From: Kluyveromyces lactis
Lineage: Eukaryota; Ascomycota; Saccharomycetes; Saccharomycetales; Saccharomycetaceae
Direction of reading: 5' to 3'
NCBI RefSeq assembly: GCF_000002515.2
Contig: NC_006038.1
Coordinates: forward strand, 496,001-560,000
Length of the DNA: 64,000 nt
Both the position numbers and the translations under genes were made by a program. Numbering within the stretch: position 1 is the first letter of the stretch; each line of letters starts with the position of its first letter. Positions 1 to 12,227 of this stretch are shown one piece after another. The notes below the pieces were generated by a model that did no database searches, was not told the DNA's origin, and saw only the letters and a program-made list of their open reading frames with translations.

Positions 1-3000
1 AGAACTCTAATGAGGGGAATTTACTGATAGCAGGGTGCATACGATACTGAACATCTAACAAATAAGGACTGCAGTTTTTCTGCATCCTTACAAACAAGGA
101 TTGATTGTATTTCATGTCACTAGCAGCACCAGATAGGACTGTCGGAGGTAATTGATTAGGATCACCAACCATGATACAGCGTTTACCACCGTATCTCAAT
201 GGAATGATACTAGAAAGCTCCGTACATTGACAGGCTTCATCGATAATGATAGTATCAAACTTGACACCTAGGGATGCTAAGACATCATGAGCAGACCCAG
301 ATAATGTAGAGCATATAATATCTGATTCAGCCAAGATACGTGCCTGAGCCTTTCTTCTATTTTGCTCCCTGTTTCTGTACTTTAGAGAATTGGACTCTCT
401 AATTTCATCTTTCTGTTTACCCATTTCGCTGATGAGCCTTCTCAGATCTCTAATTTCCATTTGAATGTCTGCAATTTCATTAGATGACAAAGAACTATTT
501 GGGTTACCGTCTTCTTTATTTAACTTAGCTTGCAGCATTTTACGCTTCTGTAGAGCGTCTTGAAATTTCTGATTTAATGCAGAATCTTGGACCATCTCAT
601 AATCACTACCGCCTAGCTTTTTGTCAACTTTTTCTTCAAGGGTTAAGTCCTTGACGGATTCATTTACAGCATCGCTCCTACCGATACGAACAATCTCCGG
701 TCGGAAAGTGTTTCCAGAATAATCCAAAACACCCTCTCGTAATCTCAAGACCAACTCATCAACAGCAGCGTTACTAGGTGCACAGATTAATACTTTCTGC
801 CTTTCCAACAATTGTTCTGTTGATGTTGTATTAGTTGGCGTGATAATGGTATGTGTTACGGTATTTTTAGAGTTTGTATTCGCTTTTGAAATGAAGTATC
901 CGACAATACTCAAGATAGTTTTGGTTTTACCAGTACCGGGAGGGCCTTGAATTAGTGAAAAACCTTGGGTAGTTACCGTACTCAAAATTGCTGTTGCCTG
1001 GGATGTATTTAGGTGGAAGTTTGCTTTGATTCTATTAACTTCAGTGCTACTAATATTCTCTGGAACGGATGGTTGAGCTTTGAGTATTTGTTTTAAGAGA
1101 TCATAATAGGGCAAACCTTTTAAAGATGTGTATTCTCTTTCGACTGTGGTCATTTGCATGACTTTCAAAGCATGAATTTCAGAACGTAAAGTTAAAAGAT
1201 TTGAGAATTTATGACTGCGATGAATCCTGAATGTAAGGTCCATATTTTCACCTTTCGAGTTCTTTATCTCTTTAATTTTGGCTAAACAAGTGTGATTTGA
1301 TCGTTTGAATTCTTTATCTGTCAATGGCTTTGAAGAAGAAGAGTCGGGGAAATAGCCAAGAACAATTAAATCCGAGTCATTGATACCTGTGTCACGAACA
1401 ACATTTTTGTTGATTGATGCATATACCTCGTAAAAGTCAGAAACAACCGTCCTATTTCCTACAATGAAACTAAAGCTTTTCTGTTCTTCCCTGTCTCGAG
1501 CTGAGCACAATCCCTGCCAACATTCTAGCAGCAAAAGCGGTTCCATGACTTTTTGATAATCAGAGACCGATGAAAATGAGTCCTTCACGTCAGAGTAGGA
1601 TGTTTCTGTATCGGTTGGGTACTCACTGGTTCTTTTGTAGTCCCATTTCAAAACTTTCTCGTAGAATGGGGCCAAATCAACATTTAATCTTTGCCTCATA
1701 TTCTCTTCTTCTAAGCGACGTAAATCAGTTGGGGTCATTGACTTTTTGATTTCTTTACCGTTGATGTCAAGCAGACCTGGTGAAAAAGCTTTAGCTTTAG
1801 ATTTCGCAACAGCGAAGAGCTCGGCAGCATTTTCGAAGTCACTTTCATCCTCGCTACTGCTATCCTCTTTCTTCGGTTGCAATGTTGGTCTTGTATTGAA
1901 AACTTGACTTTGAGCAGGATGAATTACACGCTTTTCAATAAGCTTTTTCCTTTCCAGTTCAAATCTAGATAAGGGCTTGGGAGCAGGCGCACTAACAGTT
2001 GGCGTACCACCTGGTTTGAAGAAACCATATGATGAAAGGGTTGACTGACCCTTAGGACGAGAAAGAAGCGATGAACCTATATTTGCCTTTTTCAACATTG
2101 AATCAGCACGCTGGCCAGAAGTCATGGATGGTTTATTCGGTTGCTGCTGAACAGTAGAGATGGTAGCTTTTGATTCCTGTAAGGATCCAGAAGGTTTAGT
2201 ACCCTTTTTCAGTAATGCTTTTTCTAAGTGATACTTTTCAGATTCTTTAACAACTTCGTTTGTCAAGGCTTTGTTGAAGTAACGGGATCTTTCAAGAAGC
2301 TCTTGGCTCTGAGCCGCTGAAAGTTTGTTTGGATATTTTCGAGCTTTTGAAGCATATCTTGCCATATCCAACACTAGCATTTCATCAAATCGAAATTGTT
2401 TCTCCTTCGCAAGATCAGAAGCTGATACTATTAACATGACACAAGAGGCAAGAAGCTGTTCATCATTCAACCTCAACCAGTAAAGCATATTTTTGAATGG
2501 GCTCATTGGGAATTTGAAAAGATCATCTTCAGTTATATTTCCCTTGACTAAAACATCGGAGAACTCCCTATAAGAACCCATTAGCATATTGCTAACCTCT
2601 AGCACATCTCTTGTGAAATTCTCCAATACCACATTTGAATACCTTGAGGTCCATTGAATGGTTTCTAGATAAATCATATCCAAAAATGTCCATGAAGAAC
2701 GCCAAAAACTGAATAGTTCATCATTTGAATCTGAATCTTTAAACTTCTCAAAATCAGAAAAAATACCGGTGACTGGCTCATTGAAGAGTGAGAGAACGTC
2801 CATCATAACTCTTATAGCTCTAGGGCATGGTTCAAAAAATTTTGTTTTCGTTAACTGTCTCAAAACGATGGATATACAATGCAAGCTCGTCGATAAATTA
2901 CTTTTAAAAAGTTCATGCAAACCTTCCAGACGCCCTTCGACGTTGAAGACCTCATAAAGGATGTTAGTTGTTTCTTGATACAAGTCTGTATCTGAGGAAA

Positions 3001-4990
3001 AGAGACAGGACCATAGCCCATGGGCGGCTTTCCTGTTCGCAAGAACTCCAATTAATTTTTCAGACGGAAGCTCAGAACATTTCATAACTAGTTGGCGGAT
3101 AATGTTGATGTATCCACTTGTAATTTTGTTCTGGTTTTCTGCTTCTAATCCTTTAACATTTAATATCATTAATCCGTTGGCGTTAGTCAATGCTGTCATT
3201 ATATGTAGGACATGTTTAGGTCCATTTGATCCCAGTGACATTAAATTCAAACTGTGGACCAAAGGATTTAAAAAAAACCGCTTCATATCGAGATCTAATA
3301 TGTGGTGTTTATTGACAGATCCTCCAGTGTACAATTTGAAGGTGGTTTCACATAAATTTAAGATATCATATTCGATACAATGAGATAAGACTTTCATAGC
3401 ATTGAGTGACAAGGCATCTACCTGCATGCCAGGAAAAACTTTGTCGGGAGCCTGGACAGTATCGCATAGTAGTTGTGATATCTTCAGGTGGTTCACAACC
3501 TTCCTGCAGTCAGCCACAGTGAGGAGCTCATTTTGAAGGTCCGAGTTCGTATACAACAATGCTCTCTTCTTGTCATCTATTTCCAACACGTTATTCAATA
3601 ACTGTAAAGAATAACTCATCAAAAGAAGCTTCGGTAGCGTTTGTAACATCTTGTTACATTCACATATTGTCATAAGAAATCCAGTAGATATCTTCTTCAC
3701 CATTTGCATCTTTTTGGCAGAAGATAATGAATTGTAAAACGGTATGCACCATGTTATTAAGTCAGAAATTGACCCAGTTAAGGAAAGCCATGTTTCTTTG
3801 CCATCACGTAAGATAGGAAAATCTTGTTTCCTCAATAACGTGTTAGCAAAAGTACCCTGAGCAAATATAAGGTCCAATAATGTGTGGAAATTAAATGGTT
3901 TCAAGTATAACCAAAAATCCTGGCCAAATTTCTCTAAAAAAAGGCTTAGTACTTTCAACATAACATCCAACGGTCTAGCAGGATCAGGAACGGAGAACCA
4001 ATTATACCACAAATGAATGATTGAAGGAACATCCATTGTTCCTGCGTTTTTCAAACTTCGGGTGAATTTTGGTACTAGAAAGTGAAGCTCTAAAACTTCC
4101 TTCGTCATTAAGCTGAAAAGAGCCGTCAATCTAATCCATGCAATTGCCATGGAGTTTAGGGAGTTGATGTTGTGTTGTTGATCCTTGCCAAATTGCTTAC
4201 TGATCAAGTAAATATAATGTGTGTTTACTTCCTGTAGAGCTCCCAGAGGAAGATTTTCAACAGTAATTTTATAATTTCGTTCGTATAGCCAATCTAATAG
4301 CCCCAGTGCCCATGATATCTGAGCTGGAGTTCCTTCCATCAACATAAAGACAGAGCCTGCCGTTAATGCTGATAGAGAATTATCCGAGGAATACTCTAAT
4401 AATGGTGATTTTTCCCGTACCAATATATCGAATGCATTGTTGAACAACACCTTCAAACTTTGGGAATGTTTCAATACTCTTGGATACCAGAAGCATTCCG
4501 TGAATGCAATTTTTTGTTCATTAGAAAGATCTTTAGATTTGATAGATCCCAATCTTTTAATTAAAGTATCCGATCTCCATCTGCAGATCATTAGATCAAA
4601 CCCATCGATGTTAGAGTACGCAATGCCTTTGTTCACGATATAACGTTGAATGATCTGATTCTTATAAGAAAAGAATGCCTGGGAACAGTTTGGACACGAT
4701 GCTAAAATTGGAGAAAACTTATCACAGTACCACTGGATCGCCTGCTGTTCCCGTGGAACGGAGAAAATTATGACCAGGAAACTGATAACAGGACCTAAAT
4801 CAGGATCGCAGAAGAAATGGTAATTCTTGTCATGTATGAGAGGTCCTACGGTCTCTACCACCTTTGTAACCAACGAAAGTTCTTCAAAATCAGGACCGAC
4901 CCTATCTGCAAGCGAATCTAGAATTTTATTCTTGAATGGAAGAATAACTGATCTAATTTGAGGATCGATACTAGTTAGATTCATGCTCAT
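1..4990 (-). CDS. SEN1: SEN1, RNA/DNA helicase of Pol II termination (3' part cut by window edge)
   Basis: Superfamily 1 helicase of the Nrd1-Nab3-Sen1 pathway, which ends transcription of short non-coding Pol II transcripts and removes R-loops in the nucleus. The frame is open from an ATG at 4990-4988 to the window edge, about 1,663 codons, so the C-terminus is missing. Near 910-945 the reverse strand reads LIQGPPGTGKTKTILS (motif I, about residue 1350), and near 225-250 it reads DTIIIDEACQ (motif II). The long N-terminal part is helical, as in Sen1 of other yeasts, and the motif positions fit the S. cerevisiae protein of about 2,230 residues. A second in-frame ATG lies two codons further in, so the exact start could be either. 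RPB2 follows on the same strand. Confidence 0.93.
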   Translation of the reverse strand, partial: MSMNLTSIDPQIRSVILPFKNKILDSLADRVGPDFEELSLVTKVVETVGPLIHDKNYHFFCDPDLGPVISFLVIIFSVPREQQAIQWYCDKFSPILASCPNCSQAFFSYKNQIIQRYIVNKGIAYSNIDGFDLMICRWRSDTLIKRLGSIKSKDLSNEQKIAFTECFWYPRVLKHSQSLKVLFNNAFDILVREKSPLLEYSSDNSLSALTAGSVFMLMEGTPAQISWALGLLDWLYERNYKITVENLPLGALQEVNTHYIYLISKQFGKDQQHNINSLNSMAIAWIRLTALFSLMTKEVLELHFLVPKFTRSLKNAGTMDVPSIIHLWYNWFSVPDPARPLDVMLKVLSLFLEKFGQDFWLYLKPFNFHTLLDLIFAQGTFANTLLRKQDFPILRDGKETWLSLTGSISDLITWCIPFYNSLSSAKKMQMVKKISTGFLMTICECNKMLQTLPKLLLMSYSLQLLNNVLEIDDKKRALLYTNSDLQNELLTVADCRKVVNHLKISQLLCDTVQAPDKVFPGMQVDALSLNAMKVLSHCIEYDILNLCETTFKLYTGGSVNKHHILDLDMKRFFLNPLVHSLNLMSLGSNGPKHVLHIMTALTNANGLMILNVKGLEAENQNKITSGYINIIRQLVMKCSELPSEKLIGVLANRKAAHGLWSCLFSSDTDLYQETTNILYEVFNVEGRLEGLHELFKSNLSTSLHCISIVLRQLTKTKFFEPCPRAIRVMMDVLSLFNEPVTGIFSDFEKFKDSDSNDELFSFWRSSWTFLDMIYLETIQWTSRYSNVVLENFTRDVLEVSNMLMGSYREFSDVLVKGNITEDDLFKFPMSPFKNMLYWLRLNDEQLLASCVMLIVSASDLAKEKQFRFDEMLVLDMARYASKARKYPNKLSAAQSQELLERSRYFNKALTNEVVKESEKYHLEKALLKKGTKPSGSLQESKATISTVQQQPNKPSMTSGQRADSMLKKANIGSSLLSRPKGQSTLSSYGFFKPGGTPTVSAPAPKPLSRFELERKKLIEKRVIHPAQSQVFNTRPTLQPKKEDSSSEDESDFENAAELFAVAKSKAKAFSPGLLDINGKEIKKSMTPTDLRRLEEENMRQRLNVDLAPFYEKVLKWDYKRTSEYPTDTETSYSDVKDSFSSVSDYQKVMEPLLLLECWQGLCSARDREEQKSFSFIVGNRTVVSDFYEVYASINKNVVRDTGINDSDLIVLGYFPDSSSSKPLTDKEFKRSNHTCLAKIKEIKNSKGENMDLTFRIHRSHKFSNLLTLRSEIHALKVMQMTTVEREYTSLKGLPYYDLLKQILKAQPSVPENISSTEVNRIKANFHLNTSQATAILSTVTTQGFSLIQGPPGTGKTKTILSIVGYFISKANTNSKNTVTHTIITPTNTTSTEQLLERQKVLICAPSNAAVDELVLRLREGVLDYSGNTFRPEIVRIGRSDAVNESVKDLTLEEKVDKKLGGSDYEMVQDSALNQKFQDALQKRKMLQAKLNKEDGNPNSSLSSNEIADIQMEIRDLRRLISEMGKQKDEIRESNSLKYRNREQNRRKAQARILAESDIICSTLSGSAHDVLASLGVKFDTIIIDEACQCTELSSIIPLRYGGKRCIMVGDPNQLPPTVLSGAASDMKYNQSLFVRMQKNCSPYLLDVQYRMHPAISKFPSLEF

Positions 4991-5689
4991 CGTTAAAAAG
5001 TTGGAAGAATGTTGTTACGCGTATTTCTTCAATTATTTCAATTGTTACAATATTTCAACGTCCAATAGTCAGCAATTAACTGATCTCAAATAATGGTATA
5101 AAGTTTAGAGGATAGGTGCCTAAAGAGGTAATAGAGTCTCTTATATGTTGTATCCCTTGCGAATTCAGTTGATGCTAATAAAAGGTGGATATCCAAGTGA
5201 TAATGCAGCACCAAAAGGTGCGGTCTTTAAATAAGTAATACAGTAGCAGGTAATTAGATTTCCCCTACGCCAGTGAAGTATTACTTCAAGCAGTAAAGAT
5301 GGTTATTAAATCTCCCAGGATCAAATATGTCACTACTATATGTTGCAGTTAGTATGAATGGTTAAAAATTCTTGAAGCAAGTTATGATTTTCGACTTTTC
5401 CAGTTTGATGTGAAAATTGGCGACAGTGTAAGAACGAACAGTGAATTGGGACAAAAGAAAAAGAACAAGACAAGATAGTGTATATAGTTGTTTATGGCAG
5501 TTCTAACTACTTACTAAGGGGGTTTCATAATACAATGCTAATTGTTGCTTTTAAATTATTTTCTTTATATTCTACAAAACATTATAAACCAGTACAAATT
5601 ATTGCTTAATTTTAAGTTTAATTTTATTTTTTACATTACCTTTTTAAAAGACATCGCAAGAGCGATATCATGCATTCAATATATGTTTA
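4991..5689. other. Intergenic: SEN1 promoter and RPB2 3' region
   Basis: About 700 bases between the SEN1 start and the RPB2 stop, both genes on the reverse strand. It is AT-rich, and the stretch nearest RPB2 (5,540-5,690) is very T/A-rich, as expected of a yeast 3'UTR. No RNA gene, repeat or convincing small gene seen. Confidence 0.6.
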
Positions 5690-8600
5690 TTAAAAATCCT
5701 TTGAACGGTCAGTGTAAAGACGTGGTGCAATATTCATGGCCATTAATTCTTGGAATAGTAACTTAGCTGCATAAGGAATGTGCACTTGATAAATGTCAAT
5801 TTTGTTTTTACATGAACGACATTCAAATTGATTGTGCTTCAACTTTGCAACAACTGACATTAACCCACAGATACCGCAAATGTGTACTCTGAATGCATCC
5901 GAAGCTTCCATTAATCTTTCCTTCAAGAAGGCGGCGGCACCGTGAGCAATCATACAATCACGTTCCATCTCACCGAATCTTAAACCACCGTCTCTGGATC
6001 TACCTTCCACGGGTTGTCTTGTTAGTACTTGCATCGGACCTCTTGCTCTCGCGTGAATTTTATCATCCACCATATGCCTTAATCTTTGGTAGTATGTAGG
6101 GCCGAAGAAAATTTGTGCCATCAACTTTTTACCGGTATGACCATTATACATTACTTCGAACCCACGAGATTGATAACCATGCTCACGTAGCAACCTGGAT
6201 ATACCATCCACTGTAATATCTGTAAATGGGGAAGCATCACCTTCATTACCAGATAGAGCGGCAACCTTACTTAACAAACATTCAATCAAATGAGCGACGG
6301 TCATACGAGATGGAATGGCATGAGGATTGATTATTAAGTCCGGTACAACACCTTCAGCTGTGAATGGCATATCTTCTGTGCGGTATGTAATACCAATAGT
6401 ACCCTTTTGACCGTGACGGGATGCAAATTTATCACCGATTTGAGGAATTTTGGTCGTTCTAACTCTAACCTTAACAAATTTCAAACCCTCCTGGTTGGTA
6501 GTAATCAAAACTTGGTCGACAATACCATTTTCAGTAGATCTTAGAGGCGTAGAGGCATCACGCTTGGAGTGGAATGCGGTTCTTTGACCCAATTCTTCAG
6601 CATCAGGTGGAATTGGTGTTGTTTTACCAATAATCATATCGTCACCTGACACTCTGACACCGGGAGCAATCAAACCATCGTCGTCCAATTTGTCGTAAGT
6701 ACCGTGCTTCATTCTTAGTGTATTTGTTCTGTGTGGTTTTTCAAACGATTCTGTGATCGACATACCAATTCTCTTTTCTTGATCCATGTATGATCTGAAG
6801 AACAAGGATCTGAATAAACCTCTATCGATTGATGATTGATTCATGATCATGGAATCTTCCTGATTATAACCTGAATAGCATGCGATAGCAACAATGGCAT
6901 TTTGACCGGCTGGTAATTCTCTGAATTTCAAATATTCCATTGCTCTTGTGGTACCCAGGGGTTTCTGAGGGTAGTATAGAATGTTAGCCATTGTATCCAT
7001 ACGGACATTATAATTCGTTAGGAAAACACCCATAGCTTGTTTACCCATCGCTGATTGGTAAGTATTACGAGGAGATTGGTTATGGTCAGGGAAAGGAATA
7101 ACAGAAGCAGCTACACCAAGAATCATTGAAGGGTGAATTTCACAATGTGTGAAAATGTTTGAATTATGTATAGCTCTGATACGTCTGGCTGGATCCAGAT
7201 CATCTTCAGAGTCTGCCACAGGTAGTAAAGCTGGATCCAAATCTTCATGTTGCATAGCAATTAGAATAGTTTCTTCTTCTTCAGCATCGATGTACTCGAC
7301 GAGGCCCTCATTGAGCAACGATGTCCAAGTATAGTTCATTTCTTCTTCGTCGTCGAATCCACCTTCAATATCTTGGTATTCAGTTAACATTAACTTTCTG
7401 ACATGTCCCTTTTTAACCTTTAGTTCCTTACGACCAGTCTCTGGGTTTTCATCCACAATAAATAATGGTCTATAAACTCTACCAGCATCTGTGAAGATCT
7501 TTAGTTCCTTTTCACGAATATCCCTAACGATAGAAACTTCAGGGGTAATATCACCTTTTCTTCTAAGCTTTCTGATGGTATCAACCAATTTAGCAGGATT
7601 TCTGTGAATACCATGCCAGACACCGTTAACAAAAACTCTTGTAGCATCTGGAGATTGATGAGGTATGTAATCTTCTAACGGTTCCATACCCCATTCATTC
7701 AAGAAGGTGATAATTGGCAGGGGATCAGTACCAACAGAAATACAAGACATCAAGGACAAGTTCTTAACAAGACCACATGCTTGACCTTCAGGTGTTTCTG
7801 CGGGACAAACCAAACCCCAATGTGTATTATGCAATTGACGAGGCTTGGCTAACTTACCATCACGGCCGATTGGCGTATTTGTTCTTCTAAGATGAGATAG
7901 TGTTGACGAATAAGTATAACGGTTTAAAACTTGAGAAACACCAGCTCTAGACGACATCGACTTCTTTTGTTCACCCCAGTTACCAGTAGCCAAAGCATAC
8001 TTAAGACCGGCGGTAATGGTAGTGGCCTTGACAGCCAATTTAAGATTGAAGTCTTTAGCTTCTTCAACAGATCTTTGCATAAAACGTAGAATATCTCTTG
8101 TTAATTTTCTGAACAAAGTCTTGAACAATTGAGCTAACAAAGGTCCTGCCAAATCCAATCTTTTCTTACCGAAGTGGTCACGGTCATCTTGATCCTTACG
8201 GTCTAAAGCACAAAGCAATAGTCTATTAATCATATAACCTAAGAAGAAAGCTTTTCTGCTTTCAAAACCTTCCAATTGGGTAATATGAGGTAAAAATTCC
8301 TTTTGTAAAATATCTTTGGCGTACTGGATTCTTTTCTCCTTCTTGATACCCAAAGCTGTACCACGACGACCAATGAAATCCAAAGCTGTTTCTCTATCCT
8401 GAATAACAAACCCTTCCTCCACACATGGTTTCAACATTTCTAACATTTGCCAATCGTTGACATCATAACAGATATGTTCTAAGATTTCACCATCTGGAAT
8501 GATACCTAATGCTCTGAAAATAATCACAATGGGAATATCTTGCTTGATATACGGTAAAGTTGCCTTGATGGTACGAGAGGTGGAACCTTCACGACCATAC

Positions 8601-9355
8601 AACTTGACCTGAAGTGTACTGATAAAACGAGAGCCCTTTTCTAGAGCAGATCTAATTTCTGCGATATGTGAGATTGGAGAAGGAGCAGATTTCTTGAACA
8701 CTTGGACAATATTACCTGCAGAACGTTCTTGAGCGATCAAAACCTTTTCTGAACCGTTAATGATAAAGTAACCACCCATGTCGAACGGACATTCCTTCAA
8801 ACGATACAAATCAGATTCTGTCAAATCGTCCAACAAACAGTACTTCGATCTCAACATGATAGGTACTCTCCCGATGAAAATTTTATTATTTTCCTCATTC
8901 TCTTCACTTTCCTCAGTGATAATTTCGTATTTCAAATCACGACCTGGAATATCAATAGCCTGATAAGTTCTCTTCTGAATTTCCACAAATAAACCTGATG
9001 CGTAAGTCAAGTTTCTGAGACGGGCTTCCTGCGGATACATCGCATGAGAAACACCATCTGACTCAGTCATGGATGGTTTGGCCAAATAAATCTTACCAAA
9101 TGAAATTTCATACTTTCTGGAAATGTTGTCCGTTTCAGTGGTATGCTGTGCTAATTGTTCCAAAATCAAGGTACTGTCTTCCAAGATAAGATCCTGAATC
9201 GTATAGTTGATGAATTGGTTAAAAGAATCCAACTGCTGAGATACTAAACCTTTTTCTCTGAAGAAAGCGGAGATAACAGTCCACGAATCTTCTGCTGAAA
9301 TAGCAGCTTCTTCCTCATCGTACCCATATGGATCTTCATCATAGTATTCAGTCAT
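5690..9355 (-). CDS. RPB2: RPB2, second-largest subunit of RNA polymerase II
   Basis: Core catalytic subunit of nuclear RNA polymerase II; with Rpb1 it forms the active site and makes mRNA precursors. The 1,221 residues match the usual yeast length (1,224 in S. cerevisiae) and align end to end by eye. Visible landmarks are [11 protein letters not shown] near the active site, [13 protein letters not shown] in the hybrid-binding domain, and a C-terminal zinc ribbon with Cys1160, Cys1163, Cys1179 and Cys1182. The start ATG is at 9355-9353, and the acidic YYDEDPYG N-terminus is the family's. It is divergent from MRP20 across a 780-base promoter with Reb1-like and Cbf1-like sites. Confidence 0.99.
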   Translation of the reverse strand: MTEYYDEDPYGYDEEEAAISAEDSWTVISAFFREKGLVSQQLDSFNQFINYTIQDLILEDSTLILEQLAQHTTETDNISRKYEISFGKIYLAKPSMTESDGVSHAMYPQEARLRNLTYASGLFVEIQKRTYQAIDIPGRDLKYEIITEESEENEENNKIFIGRVPIMLRSKYCLLDDLTESDLYRLKECPFDMGGYFIINGSEKVLIAQERSAGNIVQVFKKSAPSPISHIAEIRSALEKGSRFISTLQVKLYGREGSTSRTIKATLPYIKQDIPIVIIFRALGIIPDGEILEHICYDVNDWQMLEMLKPCVEEGFVIQDRETALDFIGRRGTALGIKKEKRIQYAKDILQKEFLPHITQLEGFESRKAFFLGYMINRLLLCALDRKDQDDRDHFGKKRLDLAGPLLAQLFKTLFRKLTRDILRFMQRSVEEAKDFNLKLAVKATTITAGLKYALATGNWGEQKKSMSSRAGVSQVLNRYTYSSTLSHLRRTNTPIGRDGKLAKPRQLHNTHWGLVCPAETPEGQACGLVKNLSLMSCISVGTDPLPIITFLNEWGMEPLEDYIPHQSPDATRVFVNGVWHGIHRNPAKLVDTIRKLRRKGDITPEVSIVRDIREKELKIFTDAGRVYRPLFIVDENPETGRKELKVKKGHVRKLMLTEYQDIEGGFDDEEEMNYTWTSLLNEGLVEYIDAEEEETILIAMQHEDLDPALLPVADSEDDLDPARRIRAIHNSNIFTHCEIHPSMILGVAASVIPFPDHNQSPRNTYQSAMGKQAMGVFLTNYNVRMDTMANILYYPQKPLGTTRAMEYLKFRELPAGQNAIVAIACYSGYNQEDSMIMNQSSIDRGLFRSLFFRSYMDQEKRIGMSITESFEKPHRTNTLRMKHGTYDKLDDDGLIAPGVRVSGDDMIIGKTTPIPPDAEELGQRTAFHSKRDASTPLRSTENGIVDQVLITTNQEGLKFVKVRVRTTKIPQIGDKFASRHGQKGTIGITYRTEDMPFTAEGVVPDLIINPHAIPSRMTVAHLIECLLSKVAALSGNEGDASPFTDITVDGISRLLREHGYQSRGFEVMYNGHTGKKLMAQIFFGPTYYQRLRHMVDDKIHARARGPMQVLTRQPVEGRSRDGGLRFGEMERDCMIAHGAAAFLKERLMEASDAFRVHICGICGLMSVVAKLKHNQFECRSCKNKIDIYQVHIPYAAKLLFQELMAMNIAPRLYTDRSKDF

Positions 9356-10135
9356 CCTTGGTCTGTATTAAGAATTGCAAACGTTAATAATCTACACTGA
9401 CCTCACAACCGTGGCAAATAATGCGTACGTGCGTGCTTATTATTAAAGTACAGAATAACACTCTTTGTTGTGTTGCTCGCAACCTGAAAAGAAATGTGTA
9501 TTACTGGTCAAACAAAGAAGAAAACACACCCCAAATACAAAGAGTTAAGGACTTACCCAATAATCCGAAACAAACCCCACTCTGACAGAAGATGATTAAG
9601 CCGACTGGTACTCTCTTTTCTCTTCTCTCTTCCAATCTTCCTATTAACGATCAATCGGTAATTACGTTTCGCCTCTCAAAACAATAATATTTCAATTTCA
9701 AGCTTCCAGAGTATTTTTTTTCTTCACTATAAAGAGAACATCATTTCCCACGTCACAAACGGGTAACAGCATTTATTCAAAAATTTCAATATATCAGGTC
9801 ACGTGAAGATCATTTCCTACGCTCTGATTTTTCCAATAAAAAATCTTTCTTCTAAAACATCCCAGAGCTCTCCAGTTTTGTACGACATATTCTACGTTAG
9901 ATTCGTGCCAAAATGTGTACTCATCAGCTTTTCTAATATCTACTAACATGGAAAATGAGTATTTTAAAGCTTTTCATTGAAATGATTTCGATTTTAACAT
10001 TAAGATTTGTATGAAGATGAGGCTTCTAAGAGACGCATACAAGAACAGGATTATTTGGGACTTTTCAGTTGCGAGTGCAGAGCGAAGTGAAGTAGTAATC
10101 TTTGCGCCAGTGTTTCTGTTCAATATCTATAACAA
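9356..10135. promoter_or_regulatory. Divergent promoter region RPB2 / MRP20
   Basis: 780 bases serving RPB2 (leftward) and MRP20 (rightward). It holds a Reb1-type core (TTACCCG on the reverse strand, 9760-9766) and a Cbf1-type palindrome TCACGTGA (9799-9806), 33 bases apart. Both factors clear nucleosomes in related yeasts. A T-rich tract lies near 9,715. No other gene seen. Confidence 0.6.
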
Positions 10136-10861
10136 ATGCCTCGTTTTTTCCCATCTCTCAAACAGGGTTTGAGAAACCTTGCTACTGCGGTAGAGACGGA
10201 ATCTACAGTAGCAGTCAAAGCCAGTCAGTTCAAGAGACCTCGTCAATCCGTACAAAGCAGAATCTTGGAGTACACTCGTGAAGCGATTAAAACTGAGAAA
10301 CCACATTTTAAAGTTGGTGGTGCAGAGCTCTATTTTCCTAAAGCGAGAGTTATTCTACTAAGACCAAATGCTAAACACACTCCATATCAAGCGAAATTCA
10401 TCGTTCCTAAATCGTTTAACAAATTAGATTTAAGAGATTATTTATTCCACCTTTATGGTTTAAGAGCGTTGAACGTTACTACACAGTTATTGCATGCCAG
10501 ATACACTCGTGCTACGCCGGTGTCGCCCAGGTACCGTGGTCCTCAAATCAAGAAGATGACTATCGATATGGCAGAACCATTTATCTGGCCTGCAGAACCT
10601 GAGGACAAGAGTGCATGGAATACTGAGTTCCAAAAGGAATTGGAAAAATACAGAAACGATAGGATGAGACTAGGATCCGACGCTAACAAACCTTCAAAGG
10701 CATTCGATGGTGTATTGGGACCATACCAGGAAACTGCAAAACCTTTCATTCCTAGATTCCTTAAAAGAAGACTAGTGAATAAGAAGGCTAGAGAGGCAAA
10801 GAAGGAACAATATTTGGAGCAAATCAAGAAGGTCAGTGAAGTCCTTGCTAAAAGCACATGA
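10136..10861 (+). CDS. MRP20: MRP20, mitochondrial large-subunit ribosomal protein uL23m
   Basis: Mitochondrial homologue of ribosomal protein L23, placed near the exit of the peptide tunnel in the mitoribosome large subunit. The protein has 241 residues (263 in S. cerevisiae Mrp20). The N-terminus is rich in Arg, Lys, Ser and Thr and poor in acids, as a matrix presequence. The L23 core follows ([20 protein letters not shown], about residues 68-87, then the helix [19 protein letters not shown]), with a basic coiled C-terminal tail. S. cerevisiae MRP20 (YDR405W) lies in a region paired by WGD with that of RPB2 (YOR151C), so their adjacency fits an ancestral order. Confidence 0.88.
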   Translation: MPRFFPSLKQGLRNLATAVETESTVAVKASQFKRPRQSVQSRILEYTREAIKTEKPHFKVGGAELYFPKARVILLRPNAKHTPYQAKFIVPKSFNKLDLRDYLFHLYGLRALNVTTQLLHARYTRATPVSPRYRGPQIKKMTIDMAEPFIWPAEPEDKSAWNTEFQKELEKYRNDRMRLGSDANKPSKAFDGVLGPYQETAKPFIPRFLKRRLVNKKAREAKKEQYLEQIKKVSEVLAKST

Positions 10862-11612
10862 ATTTCAGAGAATTTATTCTTTCATGAATTAAATTCTAGT
10901 AAAAGTATTACATCCTGTAAATATAATGTATGAAATATAGTACTGATTTAAAAACTGTCATAGCAAAATAATATGACGACTACTTGTGAACATTTTCAAT
11001 GTTTAAATGAGAAATAAGTTTGAAGAACACTATATGTATGTATAAAAGATAAATACATTGTGGTGAATATTAAGGGAAAGTTAAGTGCAGTATGTCCCAG
11101 TTTGAAAAAAAATGAAGCGAAAAAAGAGTAACGGTATAAGATTTCTATTTGATTCCTGAATTTCCGTTGTATTGATCTTCACGGTTCAGGATGGAAGGGT
11201 TCAATAACGGGCAGGTGCTCATTTAATGTCATACTTAGTCACTAAACGGTTAATCTTGTTTCTTTTTTTCCTGTTGCTGATTATACTAAGATTGGCATTC
11301 TAATGTTCTTTATAAGTTCCTATTCCAATTAGTACACGGAGTTTCTAGTTTTTTTGTTCCTGTCTAAATAGGAACAGGATAATGATGATAATGATGATGA
11401 AAATAATAATAATAATGATGATGATGATAATGACGATATGAACGAAGCGAGTTTCTCCCAGTTCTGGTCAATTAGACAACAGAAAAAAACATGAGATATT
11501 TTATCGCTTCTGATGTGAACCGGAGAGGCAGGTAGAGAATCTCCTGCCTCTCTGTTTTTGTTTTTTTTCCTTTCTATTTTTAATGTTTGATTCATTCATT
11601 TGACTCCCTTTC
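10862..11612. other. Convergent intergenic region MRP20 / ORM
   Basis: 751 bases between two gene 3' ends, long for a convergent gap in a compact yeast genome. It contains a trinucleotide repeat at 11379-11437, and just before it GTTCC...GGAAC, able to form a small hairpin near 11,357. It lies at a synteny break: the genes to the left match other S. cerevisiae chromosomes than those to the right. No gene is supported. Confidence 0.5.
11379..11437. repeat. (GAT/AAT)n trinucleotide microsatellite
   Basis: About 59 bases made of interleaved GAT and AAT units in the 3' flank of ORM. Non-coding simple repeat, likely variable in length between strains. Confidence 0.85.
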
Positions 11613-12227
11613 TTAGCTGATTTGAGCAGGTCCTGTGATACCAGGAATGCTTATTCTTAGCCTGTGAGTTACAGGTAGTTTAGGAACCACAGCTACGAAG
11701 GTAGTTAAAACGAAGTTCAATAAAAATAGTTGTAAATCGTAACGGCAATAATGTGTTGACAAAAGAAACAAACCGATAGGTACCGTAATCAAAAACTTCC
11801 TAGTAGGCGTATACAACACCCCATCATCGATCTGTTCCCACATTGTTAGATTATCATAAACTCCTCCGTTGAAATCGAAAGGTGTACCTTTAATCAAATG
11901 GAACATGATATAGGAACCAACCACGTAAGCGATGTTAGTCAAGGTCCATGACCATTCGTTAGACATTCCAGGTAATAAATTGAAGAAGAGTCTAAGCAGT
12001 GCAATCACAACAAGGTGGATAATCCATGCGCCTCGCTGATTCACCCAATTAGCGTTCATATTGTTCATCATCTGTTGGTCATTTTCATCTTCAAAGGATT
12101 CCGGTTCCACATGCGATATTATACTGGAAGAACGCCTTCTTCTGTGATCCTTGACAGGTTCAATACCAGACGCACCGCCATTACTGTTATCTTGTCCATA
12201 AGATGGGAAAGGTTTCAACTGTGACAT
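11613..12227 (-). CDS. ORM1/2: ORM1/ORM2 orthologue, regulator of sphingolipid synthesis
   Basis: ER membrane protein that binds and inhibits serine palmitoyltransferase in the SPOTS complex, the first step of sphingolipid synthesis. The 204 residues include four hydrophobic segments from about residue 65 onward. The N-terminal cluster RRRRSSSIISHVEPE (about residues 29-43) is the segment that Ypk kinases phosphorylate in S. cerevisiae Orm1/Orm2 to relieve inhibition, so the same control is likely. There is one copy here; S. cerevisiae has two (YGR038W, YLR350W) from the WGD. The start ATG is at 12227-12225. It is divergent from ACB1. Confidence 0.95.
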   Translation of the reverse strand: MSQLKPFPSYGQDNSNGGASGIEPVKDHRRRRSSSIISHVEPESFEDENDQQMMNNMNANWVNQRGAWIIHLVVIALLRLFFNLLPGMSNEWSWTLTNIAYVVGSYIMFHLIKGTPFDFNGGVYDNLTMWEQIDDGVLYTPTRKFLITVPIGLFLLSTHYCRYDLQLFLLNFVLTTFVAVVPKLPVTHRLRISIPGITGPAQIS